Assembly: GCA_947034885.2 (NCBI GenBank)
Contig: OX344749.2
Span: 38,841,682 to 38,905,681, forward strand
Source of the DNA: Thuidium tamariscinum
Taxonomy: Eukaryota; Streptophyta; Bryopsida; Hypnales; Thuidiaceae
Reading direction: 5' to 3'
DNA length: 64,000 nucleotides
A program made the translations under genes and the position numbers. Below the pieces are notes generated by a model. The model did not search any database and had not been told where the DNA came from. It worked only from the letters and a program-made list of their open reading frames with translations. Positions 46,441 to 57,897 of this stretch are shown one piece after another (within the stretch, counting starts at the first letter, position 1; each line of letters starts with the position of its first letter).

Positions 46441-48354
46441 CCTTTACAAGTACAATTGACATCTTACCCAAGTCGTTTCATATTTTTCTGAGGTTTCTTG
46501 AATTAGTTAACAAAATTTGAAGTTGAAAGGACTTAGGGCTCTAAAATGGTGCCCGAGCTAAAATGCACAATATTTCTACCCACTCCATTTAAGAGCCTTC
46601 TATTGTAAACTAAAACTTCAATTAGGTGCCTTCAATAACTTTGGTGTAATCCATCTTCCTATCGTTGTAGCTTCCTGTTTTTTTGTTGCTAGAGCTTCCT
46701 ATTGTTGAAACTCAACAAAGCTACGATAATGTCATTTGTGTTTTGACAACCGATACTTTTATTTGACAAAATACTTCCTAATGAATTTGAAGCCTCAAAA
46801 ATGAGGGTGGACAACACTATTGATGAAAAGAAGGAAAAGAAAATAAGGTAGAGTTAGTTCTAGAGCCATGAGAGAATGAACATTTAAAGAACCATAAATG
46901 TGCATATTGATTAGAAATATCACAAAAAATTTGCAAACATGGTTGATAAAAAAACTATAATAGTTGTATTAAATTCATTAAAATCTTTAGAAGATTCAAC
47001 AACAAGTATATGTATGAAGTGTGTCATGAACCTTCAGCCACCACATTGGATCTCTGAGCAGTTTGTGGATTTATTCACAAATATATAAAGAATCATTGAA
47101 AAACAAATGTATGCCTTGTCCTGTAAATGAACTATTCTTTAAATTGTGAAAGTTATTCAAGATGAAGCTTTCAAAACCAATAAAAGGCATGAAGTGTCTT
47201 TGGACCAATAATTGTTGTTTTATAAGTTGGAAAAAACACCTCCAGTGAAAATGAAATTGTCATAACTTTTGTAGGACCATTTCATTTTGACATATATGTG
47301 CACTAAAATATTGATAATTGGAATTCAAAGTCCACATATTTTGAAATGCAATGCAAGAAAGTATTTTGCATTCAATCTACTCCTATTCCATTAAATGCAC
47401 ATACATGATTTTTGCATTTTCAAATTCCTCTAAGATTTAGAAAAAGGTAGAGAACAAAACTTTAAAAACATTTATCAACATGGAGTACTGCAAGGATATA
47501 CATAGTTATGTTGGAAAAGATGTAATGAACAAGCATTTAGAGTTGTAATTCCATACAGGACTTTGGCATTCATCCTTAATGTAAGGAACTTTCTGAAATG
47601 AAAGGACATCACTATAAGCTTTTTACTTTTATATGAATTCTAAGTGTACTTACATGATATTTATTTAGATTTTTATGTCATGAAGTGTACGTTTAATATA
47701 TTTGTGAGAACAAAAACATTGAGTTGGCCAATATATCACCAATTATACATATATTTTGAATAGGGATTTGTCATAAGTGACCACGTTCAAAAAAAGTGCT
47801 CATTGATGACATTTGTTTATTGGTGGCATTCTAATGTACCTTTTTTAATAGGTCTCTTGTTGTGTGTAGCTTTTCTACAAATTGGTATCACAACTGAGAT
47901 TGTGAATGATAATTAGAAGTTGAAACCCTTTTGCGAATAGTACTGCAAGCTCAAGGTGAAGACTTCTATTTTATATTGACTATTCGAAAAGAACTTTTTA
48001 GAATCAAACATGAAAGTAGTTTTATCTGTTAGGTTCAAATAATTGTTGGATGTATTCAACAAAATGAAAGGTTCTCACTTTTAGGGTTCACCTTCTGCTC
48101 TATTAATTAAAATCAAACATTATCAGTATTTTGACAATACAATTTAATTGGCAAATCATTTGGAATATAATGATTGATAATGATGTAGATATGGAATGAT
48201 AATTACAATGATTAGAATGTCATTATTGTTATAGGAATAGAAATGTGAAGTGAATTGTTTTAATCATTTACAAATTATAGTCAGGAATTGTGATGAGGGG
48301 CTCTAAGTTTTTTATTGGTGCTTTCAAAATATTCCCAATCATTTTTTAGTTAGA
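46441..48354. other. AT-rich intergenic DNA
   Basis: No gene, RNA or defined repeat is recognised. Confidence 0.3.
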
Positions 48355-48495
48355 GGTTAACCCTTAAAAGAGTGAGGCATTTTCTATCTTGAAAACCACT
48401 TGAACCTGCCATGTTTGCTACTTCTTCCCAAAAAAAACAAAAAAAAACAATTTTATTAAAATCTAACCATAGGATCTTCTAAATTACTTGTTTGA
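48355..48495 (+). repeat. Fragment of a TTAA-family element
   Basis: GGTTAACCCTTAAAAGAGTG near 48356 and the phrase ACCATAGGATCTTCTAAATT resemble the first 150 bp of the copies at 21.07 and 57.96 kb (ATAGGATCTTGTAGTA). The right part is absent. Confidence 0.5.
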
Positions 48496-48531
48496 AATCA
48501 TGTGGAACTTGTATTAACATTGTCAACAACT

Positions 48532-48906
48532 ATGGAACCTGTATCAGCATTGTCAGTATATACCAATGTCGGGGACGAAAATTATATAGAGGATCGAGAT
48601 GGATTTTTCTATAATAGGGAGCACGTTCGATATCAACGCATCGAAGGAGGGCAATTCATTTACTGCTTAGTTACTTCAATCTTGGAACCCGCTTCGTTGT
48701 CTCCAATAATATCTGGAGGACAATTGGTGTTGGTTGCTAATGTTGTGTTGGAGGAAGCAGTGGATTCCGTCCTTCCTCCAAGTGAACCTCCAATAGTGGA
48801 ACCGAGCATTGATGAAGACATGCATGGAACTGTGGGAACAAAAAGAAAGGAATACACAAAATCCTCTGTACAAGTAGTGGAGACACTTGAGGAAGAATTG
48901 TTGTGA
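48532..48906 (+). CDS. Orphan hypothetical protein, 124 aa
   Basis: ATG at 48532 to TGA at 48906 encodes an acidic protein beginning MEPVSALSVYTNVGDENYIE and containing a hydrophobic stretch (SGGQLVLVANVVLEEAV) and a Pro/Glu-rich segment (PPSEPPIVEPSIDED). No known domain is recognised. Codon usage is less AT-biased than the flanks, which favours coding origin. The frame is open 10 codons upstream with a near-duplicate of the start (GAACTTGTATTAACATTG compared with GAACCTGTATCAGCATTG). It directly follows a TTAA-element fragment, so it may be a captured or truncated exon. No neighbouring exon was found. Confidence 0.35.
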   Translation: MEPVSALSVYTNVGDENYIEDRDGFFYNREHVRYQRIEGGQFIYCLVTSILEPASLSPIISGGQLVLVANVVLEEAVDSVLPPSEPPIVEPSIDEDMHGTVGTKRKEYTKSSVQVVETLEEELL

Positions 48907-49384
48907 AGAAAGAGAAGCACATATTAATGTGGAAGAGAACAATGATTTAGTGTGGGTAGTATGTGTGGTTTTGATGTTTATGTGCAAATGTGGTAGTGTA
49001 CAAAGTTTGTGTACTACATCTTTGAATAAATAAAAAATGAAGTGATAATATTTTGTCTACCATTTCATACTATTATGGTGAATGCTTATAGAAGTGCTTG
49101 CAAACACTATTCAAGTACTAGTGAGAGGTTTGCATAAAAAATGTGCAATGATCGAGTTACAGTAATATGCACATTGTGAATTAAAACTAAATCCGAGAAA
49201 AAATATTAATTAATGAATATTTCATTATTCAAATTTTATTTTTTTCAAAGAAATGGAAATTAGAATCTCTAAAAAATGAAAAACATGAGCTAAAACAATA
49301 TAGAAGGATAGAATAGAAAATTATTTCTTTTTTAAATTTATGGGGTACCAAAGTTTTTCAAAAATTGATTTTGAAGCCCAAACT
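48907..49384. other. AT-rich intergenic DNA
   Basis: No gene recognised; AAATAAA-type motifs follow the orphan ORF (near 49025), which could serve as polyadenylation signals. Confidence 0.3.
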
Positions 49385-49660
49385 GAGTGTGTAATGAGTG
49401 CACTTGGCTAAGTGCAAGAATGTCTAATTGGGTGTTCATAGCCAAGACTACTTTTCCAATCGGCACTTCTCACACATTTTATGACACCTTGGGACATGTG
49501 TCTTGACCTTATTAGTCCCAAGCTTGAAAAGGAAGAAAAAAAAACACATTCCAAACTTTGATTAAAAACCTATTCTAACCTTGGTTGGAAATAGCTACAT
49601 CCTATGGATTGGGTATAGGTCCTTAGTTGGGAATAGGTGGTTCTACCTTACTTCTAGCCT
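49385..49660. repeat. Dispersed repeat shared with 30.8 and 55.2 kb
   Basis: Contains TTAGTCCCAAGCTTGAAAA, then TTGGTTGGAAATAG, then GGGAATAGGTGGTTCTACCT in the same order as 30.82-31.01 kb. It abuts the start of the duplicated segment carrying copy C. Confidence 0.5.
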
Positions 49661-49741
49661 GGGAGTTGTAAGGCCCCGCTAAGGAAATCTCACTCTTGTC
49701 ATCATCCAATAATAACTTACAGACGATGCAACATGCTCTTC

Positions 49742-51134
49742 TCAACATCGATCCGCGATCTCCATAGCCAGCGCTCTCAGGAACGCGGAGTAGGGCGACG
49801 TGGTGAGCACATACACCCCCGACTCCGCAATCGCGGAAGCACAACACTTCTCCTGCACGGTCTTCATTTCTTCGATCAGTCCGCACAAGGAGTTCTTCCA
49901 CCGGGACATGTCCAAAAGATCCCACGGCAACGGCTCATTCCCCGGTGGAAGCACCTTCACGTGCTCAGCCATGGCCAGCAAAACGCTGCAAATCCTCGCC
50001 TTGTCCTCGAGATCTTCCGACAGAAGATTTGGCCCATTTCGGCCCAGAAACTCGAGGCAATGTGAGTGGGTGAGCTCTTTTCCAACAGGAGCGCCAGGCT
50101 CACCATACTTTTCTTCTGCCCTCGTGGATGACTCTCCGTTTCCACCTAGCAACCATTCCAGTTCAGAAAACGGCGATGTCACTTTGCTGAAGAACAGAAT
50201 GATTTCAGTATATTTGGAAGGCAGAAATGAAATTTTTGACTTTTCACATGCATGCGTCATACTCTGTCTGTCTCAAAATAAGTGTTTGCAGTGTTGTTGA
50301 AAAGATTTGATACCAATTTTGTTGATCATACTGTGAAAAGCATAAAATTAGGAGGGAGAAAGTTTTATATCACTAGAATATATCATCGAAGAATATTGCA
50401 TGTATGACAAATTTTGTTAAAATGGTGGTATTTCTTATGCCATTTTTCAGATCATAAGGTCTGAACCGAAAACTGACATCTAGGAATGGTATAGATTTCA
50501 AACATCTAGGATACTTCATACATGTAGATTTTCAAAATCTATGACACATTTAGATTTATGATCATATGGTCTGAAATATCTTAAACAGGTGTAGATTTCA
50601 GACATCTACAATTCATTTAGATTTCAAAAATCTATGACAGTTTTAGATTTCAGACTGTGCGGTCTAAATTGTCAAAAGTGTCAAACTAATGGATTACCGC
50701 CGTTTTAACAAAATTTGCCATATGTGTTCATTGCAACCAAAATGAAGTTGGACCAAGGGAAAAAGCTTCCATAGGACCTGCTCAAAACAGCCTTAGAAAA
50801 CATGAGGTTCAATTGGTACAAGTATTTGAGGACAGAGGCAGTATATATGTTCAACTGCCTTTGATTGGCATACCGTCTGCTGGAATCTTCGTGGCAGGCT
50901 TGTCAGAACCCCGCCCTTCCCAGGTTTGCAGATTTTCGGGAATCTCGTGGTCACAACACGGAGGTGACGTGGTGGATTCAGTGAGGCCTGCATCATCGTC
51001 AACGTCGAAATGAACTCCAGGAACCCGAGTCTCCAAAATGTACGTCGAAAACTCGTTTCTTCTGAACGGCAGAGAGGCCGAGCTCAGAGCTTCCTCCATG
51101 GGCGCCTCCAATGGTTCCTTCACACAAACGATCT
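49742..51134 (-). CDS. Unrecognised gene family, copy C: last two exons
   Basis: Closest relative of copy A. The downstream exon is 50145-49742 (acceptor TGCTAG|GT). The upstream exon ends at 50874 (donor G|GTATGC), and the intron 50873-50146 is enlarged to 728 bp by a MITE at 50404-50721. Shared motifs are FRRNEF, LETRVPGVHF, WEGRGSD, LEFLGRNGPNLL, VKVLPPGNEPLP and SGVYVLTTSPYSAFLRALA. Relative to A the upstream exon lacks 2 bases near 51111-51120. The frame leading into the conserved motifs is kept only if splicing uses the acceptor two bases further upstream (GGCAG|AGATC, exon start 51134), giving about 220 codons. Otherwise this copy is frameshifted. 5' exons were not found. Function unknown. 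Confidence 0.55.
50404..50721. mobile_element. MITE of the GTTAAAATGG family, in the copy C intron
   Basis: 318 bp with ends ATGACAAATTTTGTTAAAAT and ACAAAATTTGCCAT, flanked by ATGT at 50400-50403 and 50722-50725. Copy A has the uninterrupted site (GCATGTGTTCATTG near 792), which proves insertion after the A/C duplication and fixes the duplication at 4 bp. The interior has a repeated ATCTA..TAGATTTCA word like the copy at 1.95 kb. Confidence 0.85.
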
Positions 51135-51199
51135 CTGCCACAACAAAATACAAGCCAGGCAAGGCATGCAATTGCCATTAGATCCGCAATTTTCGATGA

Positions 51200-52129
51200 A
51201 AAGGGCAAAGTGTTGCACGAATGTAGTAAACTCAAATCAGTACCGATCCTCAAAAATTCCAACAATTGACAAGTACTATATACTGTCTGCTCCGCTTGCA
51301 GATCCGGATCTGGTAATTGAGCACCACGTCACCTCAGTCTAATACGCAAATTTACAGAGTGATACTACGTAATTATGCATGAAAGAAGTCAGTGACCAAA
51401 ATACAAGAAAGGCAGTCTCTATTGCAAGGAAATTCGACGTGTTCGAATTTGCAATTGCAACAAAAGTTGTCAGAAAGATCCTAGCTAGCCATCGAAATAC
51501 TTCTACGACATCATAATATTACATGAAGACATTAATATTCGATTCATGCTGCGGTAAGTCAATTAAATGCTGCAAGTACGCGCAGATAGCAAGCTAGTTA
51601 AGGAGACTCCATTCGCCAAGCTAACTTAAGGTTGTCCGCTACGTACTAATAACCTTCTCAGAAGAATTGAAAGCTGCTCATCGATCTGCAATATCACGGC
51701 GCTTGCTAGCTAGTGACCTTGCGTACAGCAGGTCCTGGATCAATCTGACGTGACTTGTTCCAAAAGGAATGGCGTCAGTCTTTCCATCCGGCCCGATCCG
51801 TCCGTCGAGGAACGAAGAAAGGAAGAAAGCGAGGAAGAGGAATGCTACGACTGCAGTTGCAATTCGAAAACGAAAGCGAGCTTGCCACAACCCTGTTGCG
51901 GGAACTTCGAACTACGGCCGACGTTCAAATCTGCCCAACCTTTTATGAGTAGTGTCTGCTTATTAGTGCGCACAGCCCCGCTTGTGCAGGAGGAATTCGC
52001 GAAGGTGCGCGGAAGGTGGGCACCACTGAACCAGTGAAAGAACAGGGAAGATGGTGCCCCCGACCTTGCCAGCGAAGCGGATTGGCGCCTGTTACTTCTG
52101 GCAAGGGCGGGGGAATATACGAACCAGGT
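51200..52129. other. Upstream flank of copy C
   Basis: GC rises from about 51.6 kb. A minus-strand frame at 51890-51678 encodes a hydrophobic stretch (ATAVVAFLFLAFFLSSFL) but begins without an ATG. It might be part of a 5' exon of copy C, which I cannot demonstrate. Confidence 0.25.
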
Positions 52130-52295
52130 GAGTGGGGTCGGTCCTGAAAATCGTGACGTACTTGGTTACAGACTAGCTTCTTTGGAGTCTGAACAGGACT
52201 CACAGGAAGATTGAGTGGGGTCGGTCCTGAAAATCTTAACTTACTTGGTTACAGACTAGCTTCTTTGGAGTTAGAACAGGACTCACAGGAAGATT
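52130..52295. repeat. 83 bp tandem duplication
   Basis: Two units starting GAGTGGGGTCGGTCCTGAAA at 52130 and 52213 are nearly identical through ACAGACTAGCTTCTTTGGAG to ACTCACAGGAAGATT. A partial third start (GAGTGGAGTC) follows at 52296. Confidence 0.85.
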
Positions 52296-52299
52296 GAGT

Positions 52300-53008
52300 G
52301 GAGTCTGGCTCGCCCCGAGATGGGAAACTTTCCCTGATTTCAGGCTCCCACTTGAGTGGTCTTGCGTCCTCTGGTTTATCTTCTGTGACTGTTCTGTCTC
52401 CTTATTTCAAAAAAATAAAAATAACACTGCTTCGCCGCGGTCCGCCCTTGGTTCGATGTACTGTTTCCTTCAACAATGGAAATTGTCCATTTGTTCAACC
52501 CTTAAACGTCGGACGGGTAACCGTGGAGAAAAGTGGATTGTGAACAGTGGCGTCGACCCAGCTGACCGAAGGAAGGGACACTGTTCTTAAGATGTGAACA
52601 ATGCCAGTAAAAAGGAATAGCCGGGCAGCCCGCATAGCGCCGGCAGGAGCGGAAACAGTGCACGTTTTCAGTTTTGCATTTGAAGAGCGCGCTGCAGCAA
52701 CTTATTCCGCAGGACAACTTTTCAAGGCCAGTTCAGTAATTTGTAAGCTTAATGTGAATCTACAATTGAGTTGACCTAGAGTGCATGAAAGACATGCTTC
52801 ATTCGATCAAGCAATGTAGGCGAAGGAGAAGTTTCGAATGCACAGATTTGTAAGTTTTCATAGCACTTATGATGTTATGTCATTGTCAATCCTCATTTTC
52901 AGGACAATGGAGACATGCGTAGGACTTTGCTGTGATTCTCTGTAATCTGTGTGATTGATGGACAGTCTGAATTTGAGCATCTGTTTTGTCTGCTACGGTC
53001 CCCGATAG
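52300..53008. other. GC-richer intergenic DNA
   Basis: No gene recognised. It contains a half-site (AACAGTGCACGT, near 52653) of the palindromes at 44.3 kb. Confidence 0.3.
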
Positions 53009-53190
53009 AACAGATATTTTGTTAAAATGGTGGTATGCCACAAACTTGCCATTCTCTGGTTTAGACCGTGCGGTCTAAAATGTATACCGCTCCTAGATTT
53101 CAAGACTTTGAAGTCTGAAATCTATACCCGTCTTAGAAAATGAATGGAAAAATGGTGTAGGAATATCGCCATTTTAACAAAATATCTGTT
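53009..53190. mobile_element. Short MITE of the GTTAAAATGG family
   Basis: 182 bp with terminal inverted repeats AACAGATATTTTGTTAAAAT and ATTTTAACAAAATATCTGTT. Flanks ATAG and AAAT show no clear duplication. The interior contains CCGTGCGGTCTAAAAT, shared with the copy at 50404-50721. Confidence 0.7.
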
Positions 53191-54175
53191 AAATTAGATG
53201 AAAACGTAGCAAGAAGTACTCAGTTTCTGCTTGCACTGCCACCTTCATGTGCTCGCTTGTTCATTGATTCGAAGCAGGACATGCAATGTTAGAAGATGCT
53301 TACCGATTGAAATTGAGAACTCGAATGTTCATTAGCTTGAGAATTTCTTCTTTCACTGTTTGAAAGTGTCGACCCTAAACCTGTACAGTAGAGCCACTTG
53401 TTCTGATTACGACATTGACCTTGTGCACTAACATACTCTGAGGTTTCAGATTTTGAGGTTGGAATTATGTTGTTGTGCCATATGGAATTCAAGAATGGTG
53501 CAATTGTTGACATTTCCTAGTTTCCATTGACCAATGGTAGTTATTGCAGGGATCTCCATTGCTCATGTTCCGAGGGAAACTGCCCGCTACAGTACAAGGG
53601 CACAACGCCCACTTTTTATAGCACAATTTTGAAAACGTGCAAAGTCCGCATCACATGCTGACATCCTTGAAATTGAAACAAGGGCAGCAGGGGCTCTTCC
53701 ACCGTGGTTGTGAATCTCCATGTCATTTGGGTACAATCTGCAGCACCTAAAAAAGGAAATGCATTCAAAGACCCTGTTTCCAGCCTTCCGTGACAAAGCA
53801 CGTCTCTGTTATCACGTTAGAAAAAAATCTGGATGAAAAAGACCTTTCCTTTATCTAGCAATCTATTTTTTTTTCATTCCGTCGTGGTACTGATCGATTT
53901 CTCCGTGGGTGGTGGAAGGGGGCCGACCTGGAGGGGAACTTCGGGTTGTAATCTAATTTTTGCTAGTGTGCCATGTGCTGTTGCCACAGTCAAAATCGGA
54001 GTAGTAGTGATTTTCTAATTTTTCAATCCATTCAAACTTTGACATTCGATAACTTTCCCACGATAGGTTAGAATGCCATGAAACAAAGCCCATGCACACC
54101 TCCTCGTTGAGAGCTTTCCAATGATATGAAGAGCACAACTTGAGGACATACAAGCCAAGAGATCTCAACATGCAA
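53191..54175. other. Intergenic DNA
   Basis: No gene recognised. Composition is intermediate; short ORFs lack domains. Confidence 0.3.
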
Positions 54176-54222
54176 AAACAAAAACAAAAACAAAAACAAA
54201 AACAAAAACAAACAAAAAACAA
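54176..54222. repeat. CAAAAA microsatellite
   Basis: About seven tandem copies of a hexamer AAAAAC / CAAAAA, with one shorter unit. Confidence 0.9.
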
Positions 54223-56507
54223 ACTTACCTTAAGGTATAGATGGTTGTCAAACCTCAATGGCAACACAACAAGCTTCCGAAGCTTCTCAAGGATTCCAAG
54301 TTCAGGCTGTACATTAGGTGTGTCGGGGATACCAAATTACCTACTAGGTGTGATAGGACATTAAATCCATCCCACGAAGTGAAACGAACAAGATAAAACT
54401 CATATTATGTAGGGATAAAAGTAAAAAGTCCCCTATTTTGTGCCATGTTTTCGGATATGTTCTTGACCATCCCTTGCTAATTTGGAATCTATGATTGCAA
54501 ATATGAATTCAAAATTTGCAAAAAAATTTGTACAAAAAATAAAAAATTTCAGTGCTTACCTTTGGGTAAATCTAGCCTCTTGGTTCCATTTTGAATTAAA
54601 CAAATTTAATGGCCTTCCTTGGTGTGTGTTTTTCAATTTAAGGTAGAAGCACTAATTTGTAACTAATGAAATAAGCTAATTTGGAGCAAATGGTGAGGAA
54701 TAAGAGATGGTGCAAATTTTCCCATGCAAGAAGATATGCAATTATGCATTAGATGTTTTTCAGCCCCTTAAGAGATTATTTTAGGATTGTTCTCCAAAAT
54801 TATTCCATGTTCCCTATATGATCGATTGTTGGTTTGAATTTTATAATTTAATTTTATAATTTTTAATAATTTTATAATTTTTTAAAATAAAATTATAAAA
54901 ATATTGAAATTTTATTTTTTTAATTAAATTTTGTTATAATATTTTTTAAATATTTATTAATAAAATTTGAAAATTAAAAAATTAGTAAAATCTGATGTAG
55001 CAATTTCTCAACCACATCAAATTGCCTTTGTAGTAGTATTCCCAAAGTTCCTTTAATCCAGAAACCCACAATCTTCTAAATGCCCTGAAAAACATCTATT
55101 GAAATATGGAAGTAGATAATTCTTTAGAATTTTATGCCCAAAATTGAAATTATTGTAAATTTTCAAATCAAAAAAGTGCATAGAACCAATAACCAATCTC
55201 TAGAGTCTTCCTATTTTGATCAATTTAGAACTACTTTCCCACTCACTTTTTCTAGACATGTGTCATAACCTTACTTGTCCAAACCTTGAAAATAACAAAA
55301 AAAAAACAAAACATTCACAACTTGATTCCATCCTAAGATTGCAAATAGTACACCATACAAGTTGGTTATTGGATCTATTTAGTTACTGATACTTCTACCT
55401 TATTCAAGTTAACAAGTGACCAATAGTAGTTTCATTGGAGCAATGACATGATGGTGTCGAAAAGTATTTATATCCACTTTAGTTGGCTAATTGGTGGATG
55501 AAACATGTGGAATGTGAATGAGACTTACAAGAAATCCCCATCCAAATTTGAACACTTCATCCGAGACCTCATCTACATGGGGGAAAGTCGTAGCGTTGTC
55601 GCATAGAGGAAAGTGAGATAGGGAATGCCAAAAAATCCCCATGTGAAATTGTTCTATCTTTGTTAAAAATTCTACAACTAGGATTCGAAGTTTAAAAGAA
55701 TTGAATTTAATCCAAAGAAATTGACTAGGTACATTAGATTAGGGTCTTTTTCTTCTTGTCCCTTGAAAGGTGAGATGTGTATTGAAATGTTTTTTTTTTT
55801 TTTTGTAGTTGAAATATGAATTGAAGTCAGCCCAATAAAAGCAAAAAAAAACACTTTGTTCTCCATGATTCAATATTTGGATGATGGTCATATCAAAAGT
55901 CAAGTAGTTTGAAATTATAATAAGTATGCTACAACCATAATTATTGTGGCAAATGTGCAAGATATTCAAAAAATTAATAACATTTTTGAAGCAATTTGAA
56001 TACATTCAAATTGATGTTGTTTGACTACTAACATGAGATTTTGTTATTAATGAATGAATAGTTGTAGTTGAGTGTAAACCAAATTTTTAAATTAATTTTG
56101 TTGATATTGGTATTATAAGACAAATGGTCTAGTTCAAGATGTTTCTAAATGAGAATGATGTACAAAACTAAGTCAAATGTTCATGCAAATGGAAAAGGGA
56201 CTATTAGGCAACCAAAAGAAGGAAGTTCGGGTTATATAACTAAGAGAAACAATTAAACAAATAAAAAATGTAGTTCACTAAGGATTAATTATAGCCAAGA
56301 TTGGTTATAAAGACAAGTGGATGTTGTTCTTTTCACTTGGCTTGTAGTGATTGCTTGCCTTTATGCCTTGTGGACTTGTGTATTCCACTATAAGGCAAAA
56401 GGGATGTTTTAAAGATAGTCATGGTCCTATAAGTAATAACCTTTCTAGAGGATTTTTACTAAATTTTTATTAGAAATACAAATATTTTCAGTAATAAATT
56501 TTTAAAA
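54223..56507. other. AT-rich intergenic DNA with repeat fragments
   Basis: No gene recognised. 54408-54540 matches the repeat at 15.89-16.0 kb, and 55180-55420 is a diverged copy of the repeat at 30.8 and 49.4 kb. An almost pure A/T stretch lies at about 54835-54990. Confidence 0.4.
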
Positions 56508-57225
56508 GGATTGTTGCAAGAAACACTTACTAATTTTCTCTCAAAATGGCCTATTGCAATGAGTCATGTGATTTTTTAAATAATTTTTTTTTAAATGAAA
56601 CAAAATATGGATAATTTCAAGAGCAATGAGAATATTGTTTCTCTTAAAATTGAGACCTAAAAAAATTTAACTCTAAAAGTTATGCACACAAAAAGCATAA
56701 TGAAAAATACAATAAAAATAGACAGCTTGATGTCTGATTTTTAAAAATTAGTAAATAAAATAAAATAAAAAAATCCATTTTTTCTAACCTTAAGATGCTT
56801 CTCTTCAATCATTTTCATCTTTGAGAAAAATATTTTGTATTCTTACAAGTGTACCTTGGTACTGCACTTTGAGTACATGTGGAAGGTGGACAATTTACTA
56901 TTTTTAGAAAATTTCTTTGTGGTCTTTTGTAACTTTAGCAAATGTCTATTTATGCCAATTTTGAGCTCAAAATTTGAATTTTTGAATAAAAAATATAACC
57001 AAAATCCCCCAAAATGACCAAAGTAGACATCCAATTGAAGGTTGCTTAAAAATAGTAAAATACTTTTTAAAAATTTCAAAAAATTACATGTCTAGAATTT
57101 TTATGTGTACCTTCATTTTAATTTTCGTGTGAATTGAACAGATGATGCAAAAATTATGAATAAAAGACCACTTATCCAAGGCAAAGGGGACAAAAAATAG
57201 GACAAATATTTCTTGCAGTCACCCC
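56508..57225. mobile_element. 0.72 kb repeat of the GGGTGATTGCAAG family, copy 4
   Basis: Begins GGATTGTTGCAAGAAACACT and ends AAATATTTCTTGCAGTCACC. The last 300 bp match 11.04-11.35 kb in order (AAATCCCCCAAAATG, GACATCCAATTG, GTACCTTCATTT). Confidence 0.7.
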
Positions 57226-57897
57226 AAACACCCCTTTCTCTTATAGTGTTCCTTCAATTATTCAATCAATCTCTTTGTCTATAAATTTTTGTCCAATAAT
57301 TGGCATAGTTGAAGTTTTGAACAATTGACCAAGGATTGGTGTTGTCTTTTATTTGGTTTTGGTCTAATAGTCAATTGAGTTTGTGTGTGTGTGTTACAAT
57401 TGTTTTCGATCAAGATTGTTTGGAGTTAATTAGCTAAGTATTCAAATTGTTTGTGATCAATCATTATAGATACTTGTCAAATTATTTGTATGAGAATTGA
57501 CTTAAAAGTCAAGTACTTAGTAAATGCAAACCAAAAGCAAAGTAGAGCAATCAATGATTGGCAAAATCTAGAATTCAAGATAACTAGCTAGGAAATGATA
57601 TTGTCTATTGTTTTTCTTTTAAATTGAAGGTTAATTGTTGGTTGTGCATTATGTTTAGTGTTAAGCAATTGATGTTTTGTATTAATTTATTAAAGGTCAA
57701 ATTGTCAGTGATTGGCATTTGTTCTTCTCTTTGCTTTAGTCTATTGGTCTAAAAGAACATAGATTGCATAATAACCTATCTTTGGGGTAGATTGTAAGGC
57801 ACAAGTTCCTATCTACCCAAAAGTTAGGAGATTATTTGGTTTATTAAGTTATCAACCCCTCCCCTAATGTAATTTTTGGACCAAATAATATAAATTA
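57226..57897. other. AT-rich intergenic DNA
   Basis: No gene; a short GT dinucleotide run occurs near 57382. Confidence 0.3.

Noticed and set aside
51678..51890. Minus-strand frame with a signal-peptide-like hydrophobic stretch
   Set aside because: It has no ATG start, ends at a stop without a matching splice donor, and is absent from copies A and B.
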